From assembly GCF_028867935.1 (NCBI RefSeq), contig NZ_JAPQNS010000015.1, positions 62,001-126,000 of the forward strand: 64,000 nt of DNA, in the 5' to 3' direction. The notes beneath the pieces are model-generated. The model did no database searches, was not told the DNA's origin, and worked only from the letters and a program-made list of their open reading frames with translations. Positions within the stretch are counted from its first letter, which is position 1, and every line of letters starts with the position of its first letter. Made by a program: the position numbers and the translations under genes. The stretch comes from Flavobacterium sp. SUN052 (GTDB lineage: Bacteria; Bacteroidota; Bacteroidia; Flavobacteriales; Flavobacteriaceae). Shown one piece after another: positions 26,623 to 37,200 of this stretch.

Positions 26623-29208
26623 TTACCAGTCATCCCGTTGAATATCGGAGGGTTTTGCCGGTTGGGACTCTAGGTTTTCATCGTACACGACACCTCTTAT
26701 TTCCGGATAGCGATCGTGGATTGTTTCCAGTGCTTCGGAAAGCCACTGGCGAGCAAATGATCCGTCGGTTACCGAAGCCAGCCGGGTAATCAGAATTGGC
26801 TTTTGTCGGATACTATAAGCTGCATGAGAGCGAATGGTTGTGTGTGTTCGTTGGAACAACGCACCGAACGAATGGTTTTTTCCATCTTCTGCCAGGGCGG
26901 GGTCGTTCACTACACTCAGGCCAATCCAGTTCACAAAGTCGGAGCCGGGGTAATGCGAAATAATGGTCGAGGGTTGTGCCGGACACCATACCCAGGTAAT
27001 GTTGCAAGCTTGTTGTTGCTGGGCAATTGTAACAATATGCTGCCAGGCCAATCGATACAGAATGAGCGTTTTCTCCCTCCGAATGCCTCCAGGCCTGGTT
27101 GGGCTGTCGAATTCGGGCATGAAACTAATCAATACCGGCCGATCAGTTTGCCGAACTTCATCCAAAAAGCGGGTCAGTAAAACATCGTGCCGTGCGTCGA
27201 TTATTTCCTGCAGAAATATTTGGGTACTTCGCTCTGAGTTTTCGGGCGAATCCACCGATGCGTCGGACCGCCCGGGCGAATCCACGCCGGGCTCGATAGT
27301 CAAAAACGGAACAATTTCAGGGGATTTAGGCCAAACGGGACTGGTAATTATGCCGCCTGTTCGCACTGGCCAGTTTAGCTGTTGTGGCTCAATAACTACT
27401 TCTGAAGGAGATAACTGCGCAATGACTCGTTTCGTAACGGTTGTCATTCCCCGATAAAAAGGTTGGGTATTGGCATGCTGAATGTCTTGGGGCGGTTGAC
27501 CCGTTTTCCGTTCGTAGGTGTACATAGTCATGCCCGCGGTCAGGAGCAGCACGCCCACAAATAGCGGAACCGTTGACAAACGAAGCCAGTAATACAAGCC
27601 GTAGCGAACTTTCCAGGCGGCAATCCTCATATTCCAGACAGCCGCTTTGCCCGCTGATCGGGTTCGCACCCAATCACCAATCCAGCCCAGCAACCGTTCC
27701 TGCCCAATAATGACGTTGACACTCATAATCAACATGTTGATAAACCCAAAGGCAATCATCAACTGCGTGTAGACATTATTGAGGGTGAACCGCCCGTAGA
27801 AATAAATGCTGTAACTAATGGCCGCAATTGTTGCTCCAATCATGAGCAGGTTGGGCAGTATCAGCACGAAATTGTTACGGGGTTTGTCATCTTTGGGTGT
27901 TGGAATATAGGGCACCTTCACCCGGAATACCGTATACACTACTCCCAGCACATACACCCACCAGGTGCCACTGGCCAAAATGCCGCCTACCAGGTGAAAA
28001 CCGGCTTCGTGCCGCTCGATAAGCCACCGTTGGGCATATTGCCGGATTAGAAAGCCAGTCAGCAACAGGGGGGTATACACCGTGGCAAAAAGCAGTAGAT
28101 CGAGAAAAATCGGCAAGCGCATAAGCAGCAGCGAGCAGATCGGAATCAGCAGATCAATAAGTTGGACTATACCTAGCAGATAATACAGCGGTAAGGTTAG
28201 ATAATGCAACCGCTGGCGGTTTGTTAGCCCCCCAAATACCTTCGGAAGGGTTGTCACCAGCAGTTCGAACGTGCCGCGTGACCATTTAAGCTGTTGCTTA
28301 TAGTACGCTGACAACGTGGCCGGTACAAGCCCATATGACAAGGGTAATGGAACATATACCGATTCCCAGCCTTTGGCATGGAGCTTCATAGCCGTGTGCA
28401 TGTCTTCGGAAAGCCCGTTGGCATGCCCTCCGATAGAATCCAAAGCGGACCGGCGAAACGTGCAGTTCGCGCCAATAGCCTGAGCCGTACCATATTGCCC
28501 CATCGTACTCATCATGGGCCCGTAGAAACTATAGGTCTGCTCTGTAGCACCGAAAGCCACCACGCTCTCTTTGCGGTTGTAATAGCCCTGCACACACTGC
28601 ACAAAGCCAATTTTTGGATCTTCGAAGTACGGGAGCACCTGGTCCAGAAAGTCTGGGACGGGTACATGGTCGGGATCAATTACCAAACAAATGTCGCCGG
28701 TTGCCTGCCGAAGCGCATTGTTGATATTGCCCGCTTTAGCATCGGTTTTATCGGTCCGCGTCACATGATGCACACCCATATCAAGGCAAACCTGCTTTAG
28801 ATACGGATCGTCGGCTTCGTCGCAGAGGTAAACCGTGTGGGGATAAGTGAGGTTCTGAAAAGCGCGCAACGTATTGATAACCATCTCCCTGGGCTCACCG
28901 GGGCAATACGTTGTCAGCACGTCTACTTTCCAGATTGTAGCTACCGGCGGGCGAACAGAAACACTCACTTTCCAGTAATGATACCACTCGTGCAGAAGTC
29001 GGAGTAACTTGAAAAGTACCGAAATGGTAAGCAGCACGAACAACCACGAATACCCCCGGTTGGCTGGCTGAAAATAGACCACCAAAAAAGCACCCATGAA
29101 CAGTAGCCCCATCAGAATCAACACGCGAACGGGGCGTTTGTCGCCTGGTTCAGACGAAAAATTGTATAATTCGTTGGGGGACGGCTCAGTAAACTGTGGC
29201 CATTTCAT
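26623..29208 (-). CDS. GT2 polysaccharide synthase-like protein with GH26-like C-terminal domain
   Basis: 861 residues. Two N-terminal membrane spans (about 27-75), then a processive GT2 domain: CDEADD near 129-134, DPD at 178-180, acceptor-site SED at 267-269 and QQLKW at 305-309 (the QxxRW-type motif). Five or so membrane spans follow (about 335-545), then an extracytoplasmic region from about 575. The last 250 residues resemble the GH26 mannanase barrel: ISFMPEFDS (E699), TWVWCPAQPS, VNWIGLSVVN, LITRLAS and RGVVYDEN. In GH26 the acid/base glutamate fits E699, but the nucleophile position has R809, so the domain is probably not a normal hydrolase. Likely makes and handles a secreted glucan. 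Confidence 0.78.
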   Translation of the reverse strand: MKWPQFTEPSPNELYNFSSEPGDKRPVRVLILMGLLFMGAFLVVYFQPANRGYSWLFVLLTISVLFKLLRLLHEWYHYWKVSVSVRPPVATIWKVDVLTTYCPGEPREMVINTLRAFQNLTYPHTVYLCDEADDPYLKQVCLDMGVHHVTRTDKTDAKAGNINNALRQATGDICLVIDPDHVPVPDFLDQVLPYFEDPKIGFVQCVQGYYNRKESVVAFGATEQTYSFYGPMMSTMGQYGTAQAIGANCTFRRSALDSIGGHANGLSEDMHTAMKLHAKGWESVYVPLPLSYGLVPATLSAYYKQQLKWSRGTFELLVTTLPKVFGGLTNRQRLHYLTLPLYYLLGIVQLIDLLIPICSLLLMRLPIFLDLLLFATVYTPLLLTGFLIRQYAQRWLIERHEAGFHLVGGILASGTWWVYVLGVVYTVFRVKVPYIPTPKDDKPRNNFVLILPNLLMIGATIAAISYSIYFYGRFTLNNVYTQLMIAFGFINMLIMSVNVIIGQERLLGWIGDWVRTRSAGKAAVWNMRIAAWKVRYGLYYWLRLSTVPLFVGVLLLTAGMTMYTYERKTGQPPQDIQHANTQPFYRGMTTVTKRVIAQLSPSEVVIEPQQLNWPVRTGGIITSPVWPKSPEIVPFLTIEPGVDSPGRSDASVDSPENSERSTQIFLQEIIDARHDVLLTRFLDEVRQTDRPVLISFMPEFDSPTRPGGIRREKTLILYRLAWQHIVTIAQQQQACNITWVWCPAQPSTIISHYPGSDFVNWIGLSVVNDPALAEDGKNHSFGALFQRTHTTIRSHAAYSIRQKPILITRLASVTDGSFARQWLSEALETIHDRYPEIRGVVYDENLESQPAKPSDIQRDDW

Positions 29209-29297
29209 AACGTCTTTCTCAAATAGATGGGTCTTCTATTTCTTAGACGATCATGCGCTCATTTGGTCAGCCATCCTGCCCCGGCGGGGACGGTAAG

Positions 29298-30380
29298 TTA
29301 ATATTTCAGAACCAGGCCATTCGGTTTTTTGCCTACGATCATCTCTTTGATTTTGTTCCGGGCCGCTACGTTCATCACCGAAACCGTACCGGCTCCCCGA
29401 TTAGTGATATAAGCTGTTTTATCATCCTTGGAGAAAACAATAGCGTAAGCACCAAGCGCTGTGGTCACTTGGTTATGATACATCCAAAAACCGGTCATCT
29501 CTTCCAAAATGGCCACTACGTCTGTTCCTACCTGACTCACCCACAGTTCGTTGCGAGTAGCATTGTAGGCTACGTAAGCCGGTGTAAAGCCCAAATAGAT
29601 AGTATCTACCACCGTCAGGCTTTCTACATCGATCACGCTGATCGTTTGCCCTTTCTCATTGTTCACATACATCCGATTGTTCGAGGCTGGCCAGGCACCC
29701 ATGGGCGTAGCACCCACGGCAAGTGTTTTTACTACTGCTTTGTCAGACACCCGAATCGCCGTTACAGAATTACTTTTACGGTTAGCCACAAACGCATATT
29801 TTCCATTGGCCGACATGGTCACTTCGGTGGGCTCCATGCCTACCTCGATTGTTTTTTTGAGGGCCATCGTGCTGGCGTCGTACACGAGTACTTTACCGGC
29901 ATCGATCGTTTGGGATGTCCAGATTTCGGTGCCATCGGGCGAGAAAACAGCATTGTGATTTATGACAGGCGTTTGCTGATTAGTGGCTAACTCACCGGTT
30001 TTTGGATTTACTACCAGCACCCGGCCTTTCATGCCTGCCAAAACGCCCGAAAGCCCTTGACTCAGGTCAATACCGGGCACGCCCACGCCTAATTTGCTGC
30101 CATCGGGCGAGAGATAAATATGGTTTGGCCACATAACCATATCATTCATTTTCATACCCGTCTGGTCAGAACTCGACGGGGCTCCAAACGAAATTGTTTC
30201 CCTAACCTCGTTTTTAGCCAGATCAATCACCGACAGGCTGTTACTCTCCGCATTAACCACATAGGCCGCCGGATAGGTAATGTTAAGACCATCAGAAGGT
30301 GTTACGCTATCAGTTGATTTTGTACATCCGACCAACAACGCGAGCAACCCCAAGGCTATATGTGTGCGAAGATTTAACAT
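29298..30380 (-). CDS. Beta-propeller lipoprotein (YncE/YVTN type)
   Basis: 360 residues with a lipoprotein signal (LGLLALLVGC). Seven-ish repeats of the YVTN kind: AYVVNAESNSLSVIDLAKNE, MYVNNEKGQTISVIDVES, AYITNRGAGTVSVMNVAA, each about 42 residues, folding into a beta-propeller. It is anchored in the envelope and probably binds a ligand or partner protein. It stands divergent from the copper-binding protein gene (120 bases), so a shared regulatory region is possible; a metal-related role would be inference only. Confidence 0.85.
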   Translation of the reverse strand: MLNLRTHIALGLLALLVGCTKSTDSVTPSDGLNITYPAAYVVNAESNSLSVIDLAKNEVRETISFGAPSSSDQTGMKMNDMVMWPNHIYLSPDGSKLGVGVPGIDLSQGLSGVLAGMKGRVLVVNPKTGELATNQQTPVINHNAVFSPDGTEIWTSQTIDAGKVLVYDASTMALKKTIEVGMEPTEVTMSANGKYAFVANRKSNSVTAIRVSDKAVVKTLAVGATPMGAWPASNNRMYVNNEKGQTISVIDVESLTVVDTIYLGFTPAYVAYNATRNELWVSQVGTDVVAILEEMTGFWMYHNQVTTALGAYAIVFSKDDKTAYITNRGAGTVSVMNVAARNKIKEMIVGKKPNGLVLKY

Positions 30381-30500
30381 TTAAGTACTGGTTAGCTCGA
30401 CAAAAATACACGATTAAGATTACGGGCCGCCAATTAGCTCTGTTTATCCAACCATTATTAGTGCATACGGTTAATGTGCTAACCAAACTGAATCAACGCT

Positions 30501-30848
30501 ATGATTTCTAACCAATTCCAATCCTGCATCGACGCCTGCCAGGCTTGCGCCGTTGCCTGCGATCAGTGTGCAAGCGCCTGCTTAGGCGAAGACGATCTAA
30601 AGATGATGGTCGATTGTATTCGACTCGACCGCGACTGCGCCAACATATGCTACACGGCAATTTCATTTATGGCCAGCAACAGCGCTCATGCCGCCGATAT
30701 CTGCAAAGTGTGCGCGCATATTTGCGAGGCTTGTGCTCAGGAATGCGGAAAACACGATCATGACCACTGTCAGCAATGCGCCGAGGCCTGCCGTCGGTGT
30801 GCTGAAGAGTGCCACAAAATGGGGCAGATGGCTCATAACATGGCCTAA
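30501..30848 (+). CDS. Four-helix bundle copper-binding protein (Csp/DUF326 family)
   Basis: 115 residues, no signal peptide, so cytosolic (Csp3-like). Cysteine pairs spaced along helices: CIDACQACAVACDQCASAC, CIRLDRDC, CKVCAHICEACAQECGKH, CQQCAEACRRCAEEC. Family members line a helix bundle with cysteines and store many Cu(I) ions. His residues (HDHDH) sit near one end. Likely protects against copper excess or stores it for an enzyme; the neighbouring haem peroxidase does not need copper, so no partner is evident. Confidence 0.93.
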   Translation: MISNQFQSCIDACQACAVACDQCASACLGEDDLKMMVDCIRLDRDCANICYTAISFMASNSAHAADICKVCAHICEACAQECGKHDHDHCQQCAEACRRCAEECHKMGQMAHNMA

Positions 30849-30852
30849 AAAA

Positions 30853-30896
30853 GTTGTCCGTCAATTCACCCGTTGACGGGTGAATTGACGGACAAC
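30853..30896. repeat. Intergenic palindrome
   Basis: 21-bp perfect arms (left starts GTTGTCCGTCAATTC, 30853-30873; right 30876-30896) with a 2-base centre, between the stops of the copper-binding and peroxidase genes. Preceded by A-run and lacking a T-run. Probably a bidirectional transcript end. Confidence 0.8.
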
Positions 30897-30920
30897 CATC
30901 AGAAATTCCTTTCTTAGAAA

Positions 30921-32585
30921 TCAGGAAACAGACGGTACAGTTTCGATCAGGTGGCCTATCGTGAAGCGATCATAAGGCGATTTTACGGATGGATCACCAA
31001 ACTCAGGCTCCCAGGTTGGGTCTAAACTCAGAAAGGAATTCGCATCACCTGTAATTAGACCAATCAGCGTTTCGCCCACAATACGCCCGCCTACCTCGCC
31101 CAACTGGGTAGGGGTCGTGTTTTTGTCTTCTGGATTCTTTTTGCTTTTGGCTTGCTGTTGCCACTTCCACTGAGCCTCGGCCAGCACATAAAACCACAGG
31201 GGCGCGTTGTTTGTAAAACTTTTGCCACAGTCCGTAATTGGCTTGTTGCCAGCAATACCATCCACATTGGCTTTGCCAACCAATAGTTCCGCATCAGGTA
31301 TTGGCTCGATCCCCATGAACCGGGCCACGGTTTGCCCCGATGGAAGCCCCAGCGCCACGCCCCGTTTGAGGTTTCGCAGGCCCAGACTACTGATTTGACC
31401 TTGTTTCGGCTCCGATGAGCCGGGTTTTGAGAACTCGGGAAGCCGACCGAGGGGAGCCACAAGCGAGGTGTCGATTTTGTATGAAGGCTGAACTCGCTCT
31501 GGCCCCAGTGCTTTGGGCGAGAGAATATGACCGGGCCGCTCGAAGTACAAATCCCAATCGATGCCCCAATTAGCCGGAAACTCCCGGAAGCCATTTAGGC
31601 CGTCGTTGTCAACGGGGTCAAATATCATTTTCCGACCACCCAGGCCCTCTACAGGATGGCTACTGGGCAGATTTTCGAGGCTCAGCCGATACACAGGCCG
31701 AACCATACTGTGACCAAACCGATAGGCTGCACCACTGAATTCGACGGGCATAAAGGGTGTTTCGCGCCAGTGAAAAAACTTGAGTTGTGGTTTGTTGGCC
31801 ACTATCGAGGCATTGATAGAGCCATTGGGTATCCGGTTTTCGGGTTTAAGGTGGGGCAGTAGTTTCTCCACCATGTCGCGCCCAATAATCCGGGGCAAAA
31901 AATCGAACAATACCAGCCATTGATAATGCCACCGTACCCGTTGTTGAATCCGAGTAAAGGGTTCATCGGGGTATTTATCAGCCATGAAGTTGTGAAACCG
32001 CAGGAAAAAACCCTGTAGCTGCGACACGATCACGTTTTCGTCGTTGCGCTTATCGCCAATGAGGGCCCGTCCGTGAAAACGGGGCAAATCGCGGGTCAGG
32101 GTAGCGTTGGGCTTGTGAGCTGTTCCAGTACCCGTTAGCGCCCGGTCGCCCAGTATAAATTTTCGGCCCGATGGGTCAAACATATACGGCTGATCGTCGG
32201 GGCCACGACCATACAAACAATCCAGATCAAGCGCAGGCGTTCTGAAATCAACCAGACCATCGGGGTCGTTTTGCTTCATCAGGCTGCTCATCGGGTCGAA
32301 CGTAATGTCGTGGTCGATAAACTGCCCGAAATAGGTATAGCCAGCCGGAATACCAAAGTTCTCCTCGTCGTCAATTTCGGTTTCGGGCGTCACTTTAGGC
32401 TCTGGCAGCGCGGTCATCGTCGCGGCCAGCTTAACTAAATCATCTTCCACAAAGGTGGCGGCAGGCAGCGTACGGAACATACGTCCGAAGCGGCCTTCGT
32501 ACAGGCGCGAATGAACTGGCGCAGACAATCCGCGCTCCAAAACTCCATGCTGAACACGGGGCTGGTTATTTAGTGGTGTAGCCAT
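30921..32585 (-). CDS. Animal-type haem peroxidase family protein
   Basis: 554 residues from the ATG at 32585. Resembles the animal haem peroxidase fold (PF03098 type): TYFGQFIDHDITFDP at 85-98 with distal His92, a Ca/Asp region DLDCLYGRGPDDQPYMF, HNFMADKYP, and the proximal histidine in AYRFGHSMVRP near residue 290. No signal peptide. Prokaryotic members oxidise phenols or lipids with peroxide; the substrate is unknown. It sits between the convergent copper-protein gene and the cytoskeletal cluster, on the same strand as the latter but 115 bases away from it. Confidence 0.88.
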   Translation of the reverse strand: MATPLNNQPRVQHGVLERGLSAPVHSRLYEGRFGRMFRTLPAATFVEDDLVKLAATMTALPEPKVTPETEIDDEENFGIPAGYTYFGQFIDHDITFDPMSSLMKQNDPDGLVDFRTPALDLDCLYGRGPDDQPYMFDPSGRKFILGDRALTGTGTAHKPNATLTRDLPRFHGRALIGDKRNDENVIVSQLQGFFLRFHNFMADKYPDEPFTRIQQRVRWHYQWLVLFDFLPRIIGRDMVEKLLPHLKPENRIPNGSINASIVANKPQLKFFHWRETPFMPVEFSGAAYRFGHSMVRPVYRLSLENLPSSHPVEGLGGRKMIFDPVDNDGLNGFREFPANWGIDWDLYFERPGHILSPKALGPERVQPSYKIDTSLVAPLGRLPEFSKPGSSEPKQGQISSLGLRNLKRGVALGLPSGQTVARFMGIEPIPDAELLVGKANVDGIAGNKPITDCGKSFTNNAPLWFYVLAEAQWKWQQQAKSKKNPEDKNTTPTQLGEVGGRIVGETLIGLITGDANSFLSLDPTWEPEFGDPSVKSPYDRFTIGHLIETVPSVS

Positions 32586-32699
32586 ACAAGTTGGTTGTTT
32601 GAGGTTTACATCTTTATTGGTCGTTGACAACCATCTGGTCGCTAACAAACCACCCTAAAGAATTTGTAAACCCATCAACCACGTACGGGCTACGGGTTA

Positions 32700-34160
32700 T
32701 CAGCTAAAACTGATCTGAGCTTTTTCGATAATAGCCCACTTGCCTCCCTGCAACGCCAGGCGGCCTGGTTTCACGGTTTGAATTCGGCTGTTCGAAGCAG
32801 GCTGAGACGTGTATTCACAAGCATCGTTCAGATACGAATAGGGATCGCTGAGGGCGAGCCGTTGCGCGTAAGGGTCGTCGGCTACCCGGAACGATGCCTG
32901 CGTTGGCGATGCCACTTGTATTTGGTAAACCATAGGTCGTTCGCTAGTTGTTTCGCTGAGCGAGTCGGCACTGAAACCATCACCGAGGTCCACCGTACGG
33001 GCATATAAAATACGCGGAGGTGCCGGTGTTGCTGGGGCAGGTGCAGCATTCGCTGGGGTTGAACTTGGACTCTGACCAGGAACAGGATTCGCTGCACGAG
33101 GACGATTTTCTGCTGCCGGTGGTGTCGCTGGAGGAATGTTCTGAACTGGCCGGGGGGCTGGCGTCGGGGTCGACCCCACTGGTGAGTTAGCTTGTACTTG
33201 TTGACGCTGGACCGGAGTCGGATTCGCGCCAGGTTGGCTTTCCTTCTTCGGCATGTTATCTGGCGTAGATGAGCTCGGTGTGGTCGCACCCGGCGTCACT
33301 GCCGATGTAAGCACCGCTGAGGCTACTCCCACTGCTTTTTGCAAAACAGCCACCTGATTTTCTAACTGAGCCACCCGGTTTTGCAGCTTCACATTGGCGT
33401 CCTGAGCCGTATTTCGCTCCCCTTTTAACCGAAATAGGTCATCACTGAGCTTCGCAATCTGCCCATCCATAGCTGCATCTAACCCTTTATTGGGTGTTTC
33501 ACCTTTCTTCCGGGTAGCTAGTAACCAGCCTGCCAACCCTAAACTCAACAACGACAGAATCAAGGCCAGGCCACTTTTCGACAACCAGCTATTATCCGAC
33601 GATTGAGCTGCGCTCAGCGGCACCACTGTTTCACCTTCACTGTAAGATGAGTCGGCCTGGGCGTCCGCCAGATCTGCTGTAGCATCGGCTGCGTCGGTCT
33701 GCTGGGTGGTATTCATCGCAATTGACTCAGGAGCAACTCCTCCGGCCAGCTGATTCATCTGGCTTTCGTAGGTTGCAAACGAAGGCAAACTACGCCGGTG
33801 CTGTCGTTCACTACCGGCCGTAACACGATTCATTAGTTGAGTTCTGAGTTCAGCCAGGGCAACTGCCGGGGTCTTTGCCGCTGTTGCCGGAGCAGAAACC
33901 CAACGCTCGGTTTCATTCACCAATTCATCAGCTTTAGTTAACTTTTGCTCAACGATGAAGGCTTTCAATCTGGGATAACTAACACAATCCGAGCAGGTTG
34001 TCTTATCGGGATAACCATACGTTTTAGCATCCGTAGCCAGAAATTCGACAGTCGCCTTGGCCATTCGAAATGCCCGATCGCGCAGATCATTAGGACCTAG
34101 AGCATCGTTTTGAGCGAGAACTGCAAGCGGAAAAAGGAGTAAGGTTAGAAAGGTCTTCAT
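32700..34160 (-). CDS. Coiled-coil single-span membrane protein of the cytoskeletal cluster
   Basis: 486 residues from the ATG at 34160 (the frame can be read further upstream, but only through an intergenic repeat). Signal peptide MKTFLTLLLFPLAVLAQ; periplasmic region 18-190 with a likely disulfide CSDC; one membrane span about 190-212 followed by RKKGE, putting the C-terminus inside; a coiled coil about 225-270 (RVAQLENQVAVLQKAV); a Pro/Ala-rich linker to about 390; and a C-terminal beta-rich domain ending RLALQGGKWAIIEKAQISF. It is the last gene of the cluster and could tie the actin-like protein to the membrane (inference). No family recognised. Confidence 0.7.
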   Translation of the reverse strand: MKTFLTLLLFPLAVLAQNDALGPNDLRDRAFRMAKATVEFLATDAKTYGYPDKTTCSDCVSYPRLKAFIVEQKLTKADELVNETERWVSAPATAAKTPAVALAELRTQLMNRVTAGSERQHRRSLPSFATYESQMNQLAGGVAPESIAMNTTQQTDAADATADLADAQADSSYSEGETVVPLSAAQSSDNSWLSKSGLALILSLLSLGLAGWLLATRKKGETPNKGLDAAMDGQIAKLSDDLFRLKGERNTAQDANVKLQNRVAQLENQVAVLQKAVGVASAVLTSAVTPGATTPSSSTPDNMPKKESQPGANPTPVQRQQVQANSPVGSTPTPAPRPVQNIPPATPPAAENRPRAANPVPGQSPSSTPANAAPAPATPAPPRILYARTVDLGDGFSADSLSETTSERPMVYQIQVASPTQASFRVADDPYAQRLALSDPYSYLNDACEYTSQPASNSRIQTVKPGRLALQGGKWAIIEKAQISFS

Positions 34161-34176
34161 GGAGTTGATGATTTTG

Positions 34177-34265
34177 ACCACCCCCAACCCCCTCCTAAAA
34201 CAGGAGGGGGCCAAAACCTCCGGGGTACAAAGCCCCCTCCTGTTTTAGGAGGGGGTTGGGGTGGT
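34177..34265. repeat. Large intergenic inverted repeat
   Basis: Left arm 34177-34210 (starts ACCACCCCCAACCCCCTCC) and right arm 34233-34265 are complements apart from one extra C; each arm contains its own smaller palindrome CCCCTCCT / AGGAGGGG. The spacer is 22 bases. It fills the 114-base gap between two cluster genes and could fold as one long or two short hairpins. Confidence 0.85.
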
Positions 34266-34274
34266 AAGTGGGTT

Positions 34275-37200
34275 TTACCCTTGCTGAATGTGTTTCGACA
34301 ATTCGTACAAGGCGTGCTTAAGCGGCAGGAAGAAAAATGTTTCGGACAGGCGAGCATCAGGGTCACGCTCAATAGCTAACCGAGCCAGCAGGTAGCTATC
34401 CCACAGCACATTATGACGGGAAGCGGGATCGTTGCCTACCAAAAAGTCGTAATACTGCTCAGGACGTTGAATATCGAAGTCAGCCAAGAAGGCCGCTATG
34501 GTGCGGTTCTTGAGCGTTTTCTCCAGAAACAACCGAACGTTCTCGATTACCGAGTCGTGGAAATCGGTGCGGTTGCGAGCCTCTTCCGCACTAGTAATAT
34601 TATACACAAAATCGGTTGGCGGACCGTCGGGCTTGCGCACATCACCCCAGTAGGTAACCGGTTCAGGGCGCACAGTCTGAGCGGGGTTACTGTCCTGCTG
34701 TTGCTGGTACAAAACAGCACCGTTGGCCGTTGTTTCCTTTGGTTTATCGGTAAATACAATGCGGAAACCACCCGGTGCCGTTTGGGTCGAGTAAGCGGCA
34801 AAAAGAAGTTGGGTGAACTCCGTAATGTCGGCTACCGAACCCAACAGGTTGAGATACTGACTACCCCGACCTGTAAACGTCAGGAAGCGCGGCAACTGCA
34901 ATCCATTTGCCTCTACCAACTGCGTGAGGTGATAAATGATCGACGCATAATGTAGGTACAACACCATGCGCAAGGCAGGCCGGAAATCCTTCATCGACTG
35001 GGTGAACCGGAAGTGGGCATCCTGCTTGAACATTAAGCTCACCACGTCTTCGGCGGTCATTTCATCCTTTTGAAGGAATGACTCCAGCGTGCCATCTTCT
35101 GCCCGCCAGGGAACCGGATTCCGCTGCCGATAGAGTTGGTAGTTGGTAATGAACCCGTTGTCTTTCCGGTAGGATGGATAACCCTGCTCGTTAAGGCCAC
35201 CACCCCAAATATCGTTGGCGGCAAATCGGAACGAGGTGTTCAGATACCGCCGTTGTGCCTGCACAAACAGCATAATATCCGACGTTCCACCCCCAATGTC
35301 GATGTTAACGGCATCGGAGGTGGGTAGAACACCCTTCTTCATCAGGTAGAAATAAGGCGCTACTGACTCCGAAATTGGTTCGTAAATAAACTGTCCGCTC
35401 GACCCAAATGCCCGGTCGAATGCCTTCTGCCACTCTTCTACAAGGCCGTTGCGCGTTCCCCGGCGCATGCTCGATGGAGCCAGCCAAACGACTTTTGTTT
35501 TGGTAACATCGCCTTCATTCAATACCACCTTATGACGAATTAACAGCAGTAGTGTTTCAAAAAACGCCCGGACGCGGGGCCGGTTCAGCGCATCTTTGGG
35601 CTGGTTTTCAAACAACCATTTCAGGTTGGTGATATAGCGATTTACGTCGGCATTGGCCACCTGCTCCAAGTCGATATTGAAACCCAGATTCAGTTTGCTG
35701 AACAAATAATCACCACCGTCCTGAATTCCCTTTTTCTCATAAACCGTAGTCCGCAACGGAAACGCAAACGGAGACCCCGCCCGACTATCAGCACTGATAA
35801 CGGGTGGGATAAACTCGCGCCGGATCAGCGGTTCCATCTCATCGAACGAGCCGAAACCACTGCGGAGCGCATACCGCTGGTGGGTTGTCTGCGCTTCGGG
35901 GCCGCTATATGGCTTGTTGAGCAACACCACCTGCATTTCAGCATCGTTGGACACCGTGAGCGGTTGCGGTTCGGCATTCCCCGATACACCATCGTTCTCC
36001 AAAAAGGCAACGTGCGTATTCGAAGTGCCAAAATCGATGGCAAACGTAAATGCCCTGTAGCTCTGCTCGATCACCCGGAACATGGGTAGCATCAGGCCCC
36101 GGTAGGTATCACCACCGTAGTTCAGATGCACTTCAACCATGTCGAAGGCTTGCGGCACCTTAAAGAAGTAAGAGGCTGGCGTAAGCGGAGTTTTAGGGCT
36201 ACGGGGTTCCGGCGCGGGTACGGGCACCGGCGCTTTTTTGATCAGGTTCGAAAACTGGTAGAACTGCACACCCGACGGCCGGAAACCATAGTCAGCCTGA
36301 CTCCCATCAGCCAGCATCACTGTGTATTGATTCAGATGTTGCAGATCGGAACGGGTGACTTTGTAGAACGGGAAAAACGCGAGGTCGGCCCGAAACTCGA
36401 TCACCGTACTGGAATCGCGCAGGTCATAAGTTTTTCTAAACGTAACGCGCCGGTTGCCCTTCACAGGTACTTCGAGCGAAGCGATCACCATGTTCGCGTC
36501 GATCTGAATGGTCAGAAACCGTTCGAGGTCGGCGGGCGTAAAAAAGTTGAAATACTCCTTCCGTACCGGCAACAGGAAATGGCAATCGGCATTGTCGCGC
36601 ATGCCCGTCTGAAACCGCTCGTTGTTGATCTTGTACGGCATCTTCACCAGAAAATCTTCCAGGAAGTCGTCCGTCGACACAAACGGATAACGGACGTTGT
36701 CTACACCCGGCAGATAACGGTCGGCCAGTAAACCATCGCGGCTGAGGTCGTTCAGGTGAACGGGCAGTACTTCGGTACGGGGATTCCAGTCGGTATTTTT
36801 TACATACTTCCCGCCTACTTCCATCCGCGAAGCCAGCGCCAAGGGTCGCCGGACTTTGGTTGGTGCCCCATTAGGGTACGTTTCCTGCGCGTAGAAGTCG
36901 ACCGTGGGCTGCATCACAAAATCGCTTTCCCGTTCGATGTCTTCCAGCACGTCGGCTTCACGAACGCCGTAGAGCACCATTCCCGGCACTACCTGCAAGC
37001 TCGCGTTTGTTTCGCCACCCACCGTGATGGCATCGTAACTGCCCAGTGTTTTATCAGCTTCCGTACGCAAAGGCGAGGTATTGTCTTCAAAAACCTTGTA
37101 CAGAAACTCCCGAAAACCACCCGTAAGCAACTGGTTTTGTTCGCGGTAGATGCGTGACAAATACGTCACAAATGCTACATCGCGGTCAGCCAGGGGCACA

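Noticed and set aside
29253..29990. 245-residue open frame on the plus strand
   Set aside because: Antisense to the beta-propeller lipoprotein, whose repeats and signal peptide are clear. The plus-strand product is His/Arg-rich with no domain, as expected for an antisense shadow.
34161..34214. Longer start for the coiled-coil membrane protein
   Set aside because: The extra codons lie in the intergenic inverted repeat; the signal peptide begins at the ATG at 34160.
34157..34372. 71-residue frame made largely of Pro and Gly
   Set aside because: Encoded by the inverted repeat and the end of the actin-like gene on a different frame; composition comes from the repeat.
36126..36731. 201-residue open frame on the plus strand
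   Set aside because: Antisense inside the actin-like ATPase gene; basic, His-rich composition typical of a shadow frame.
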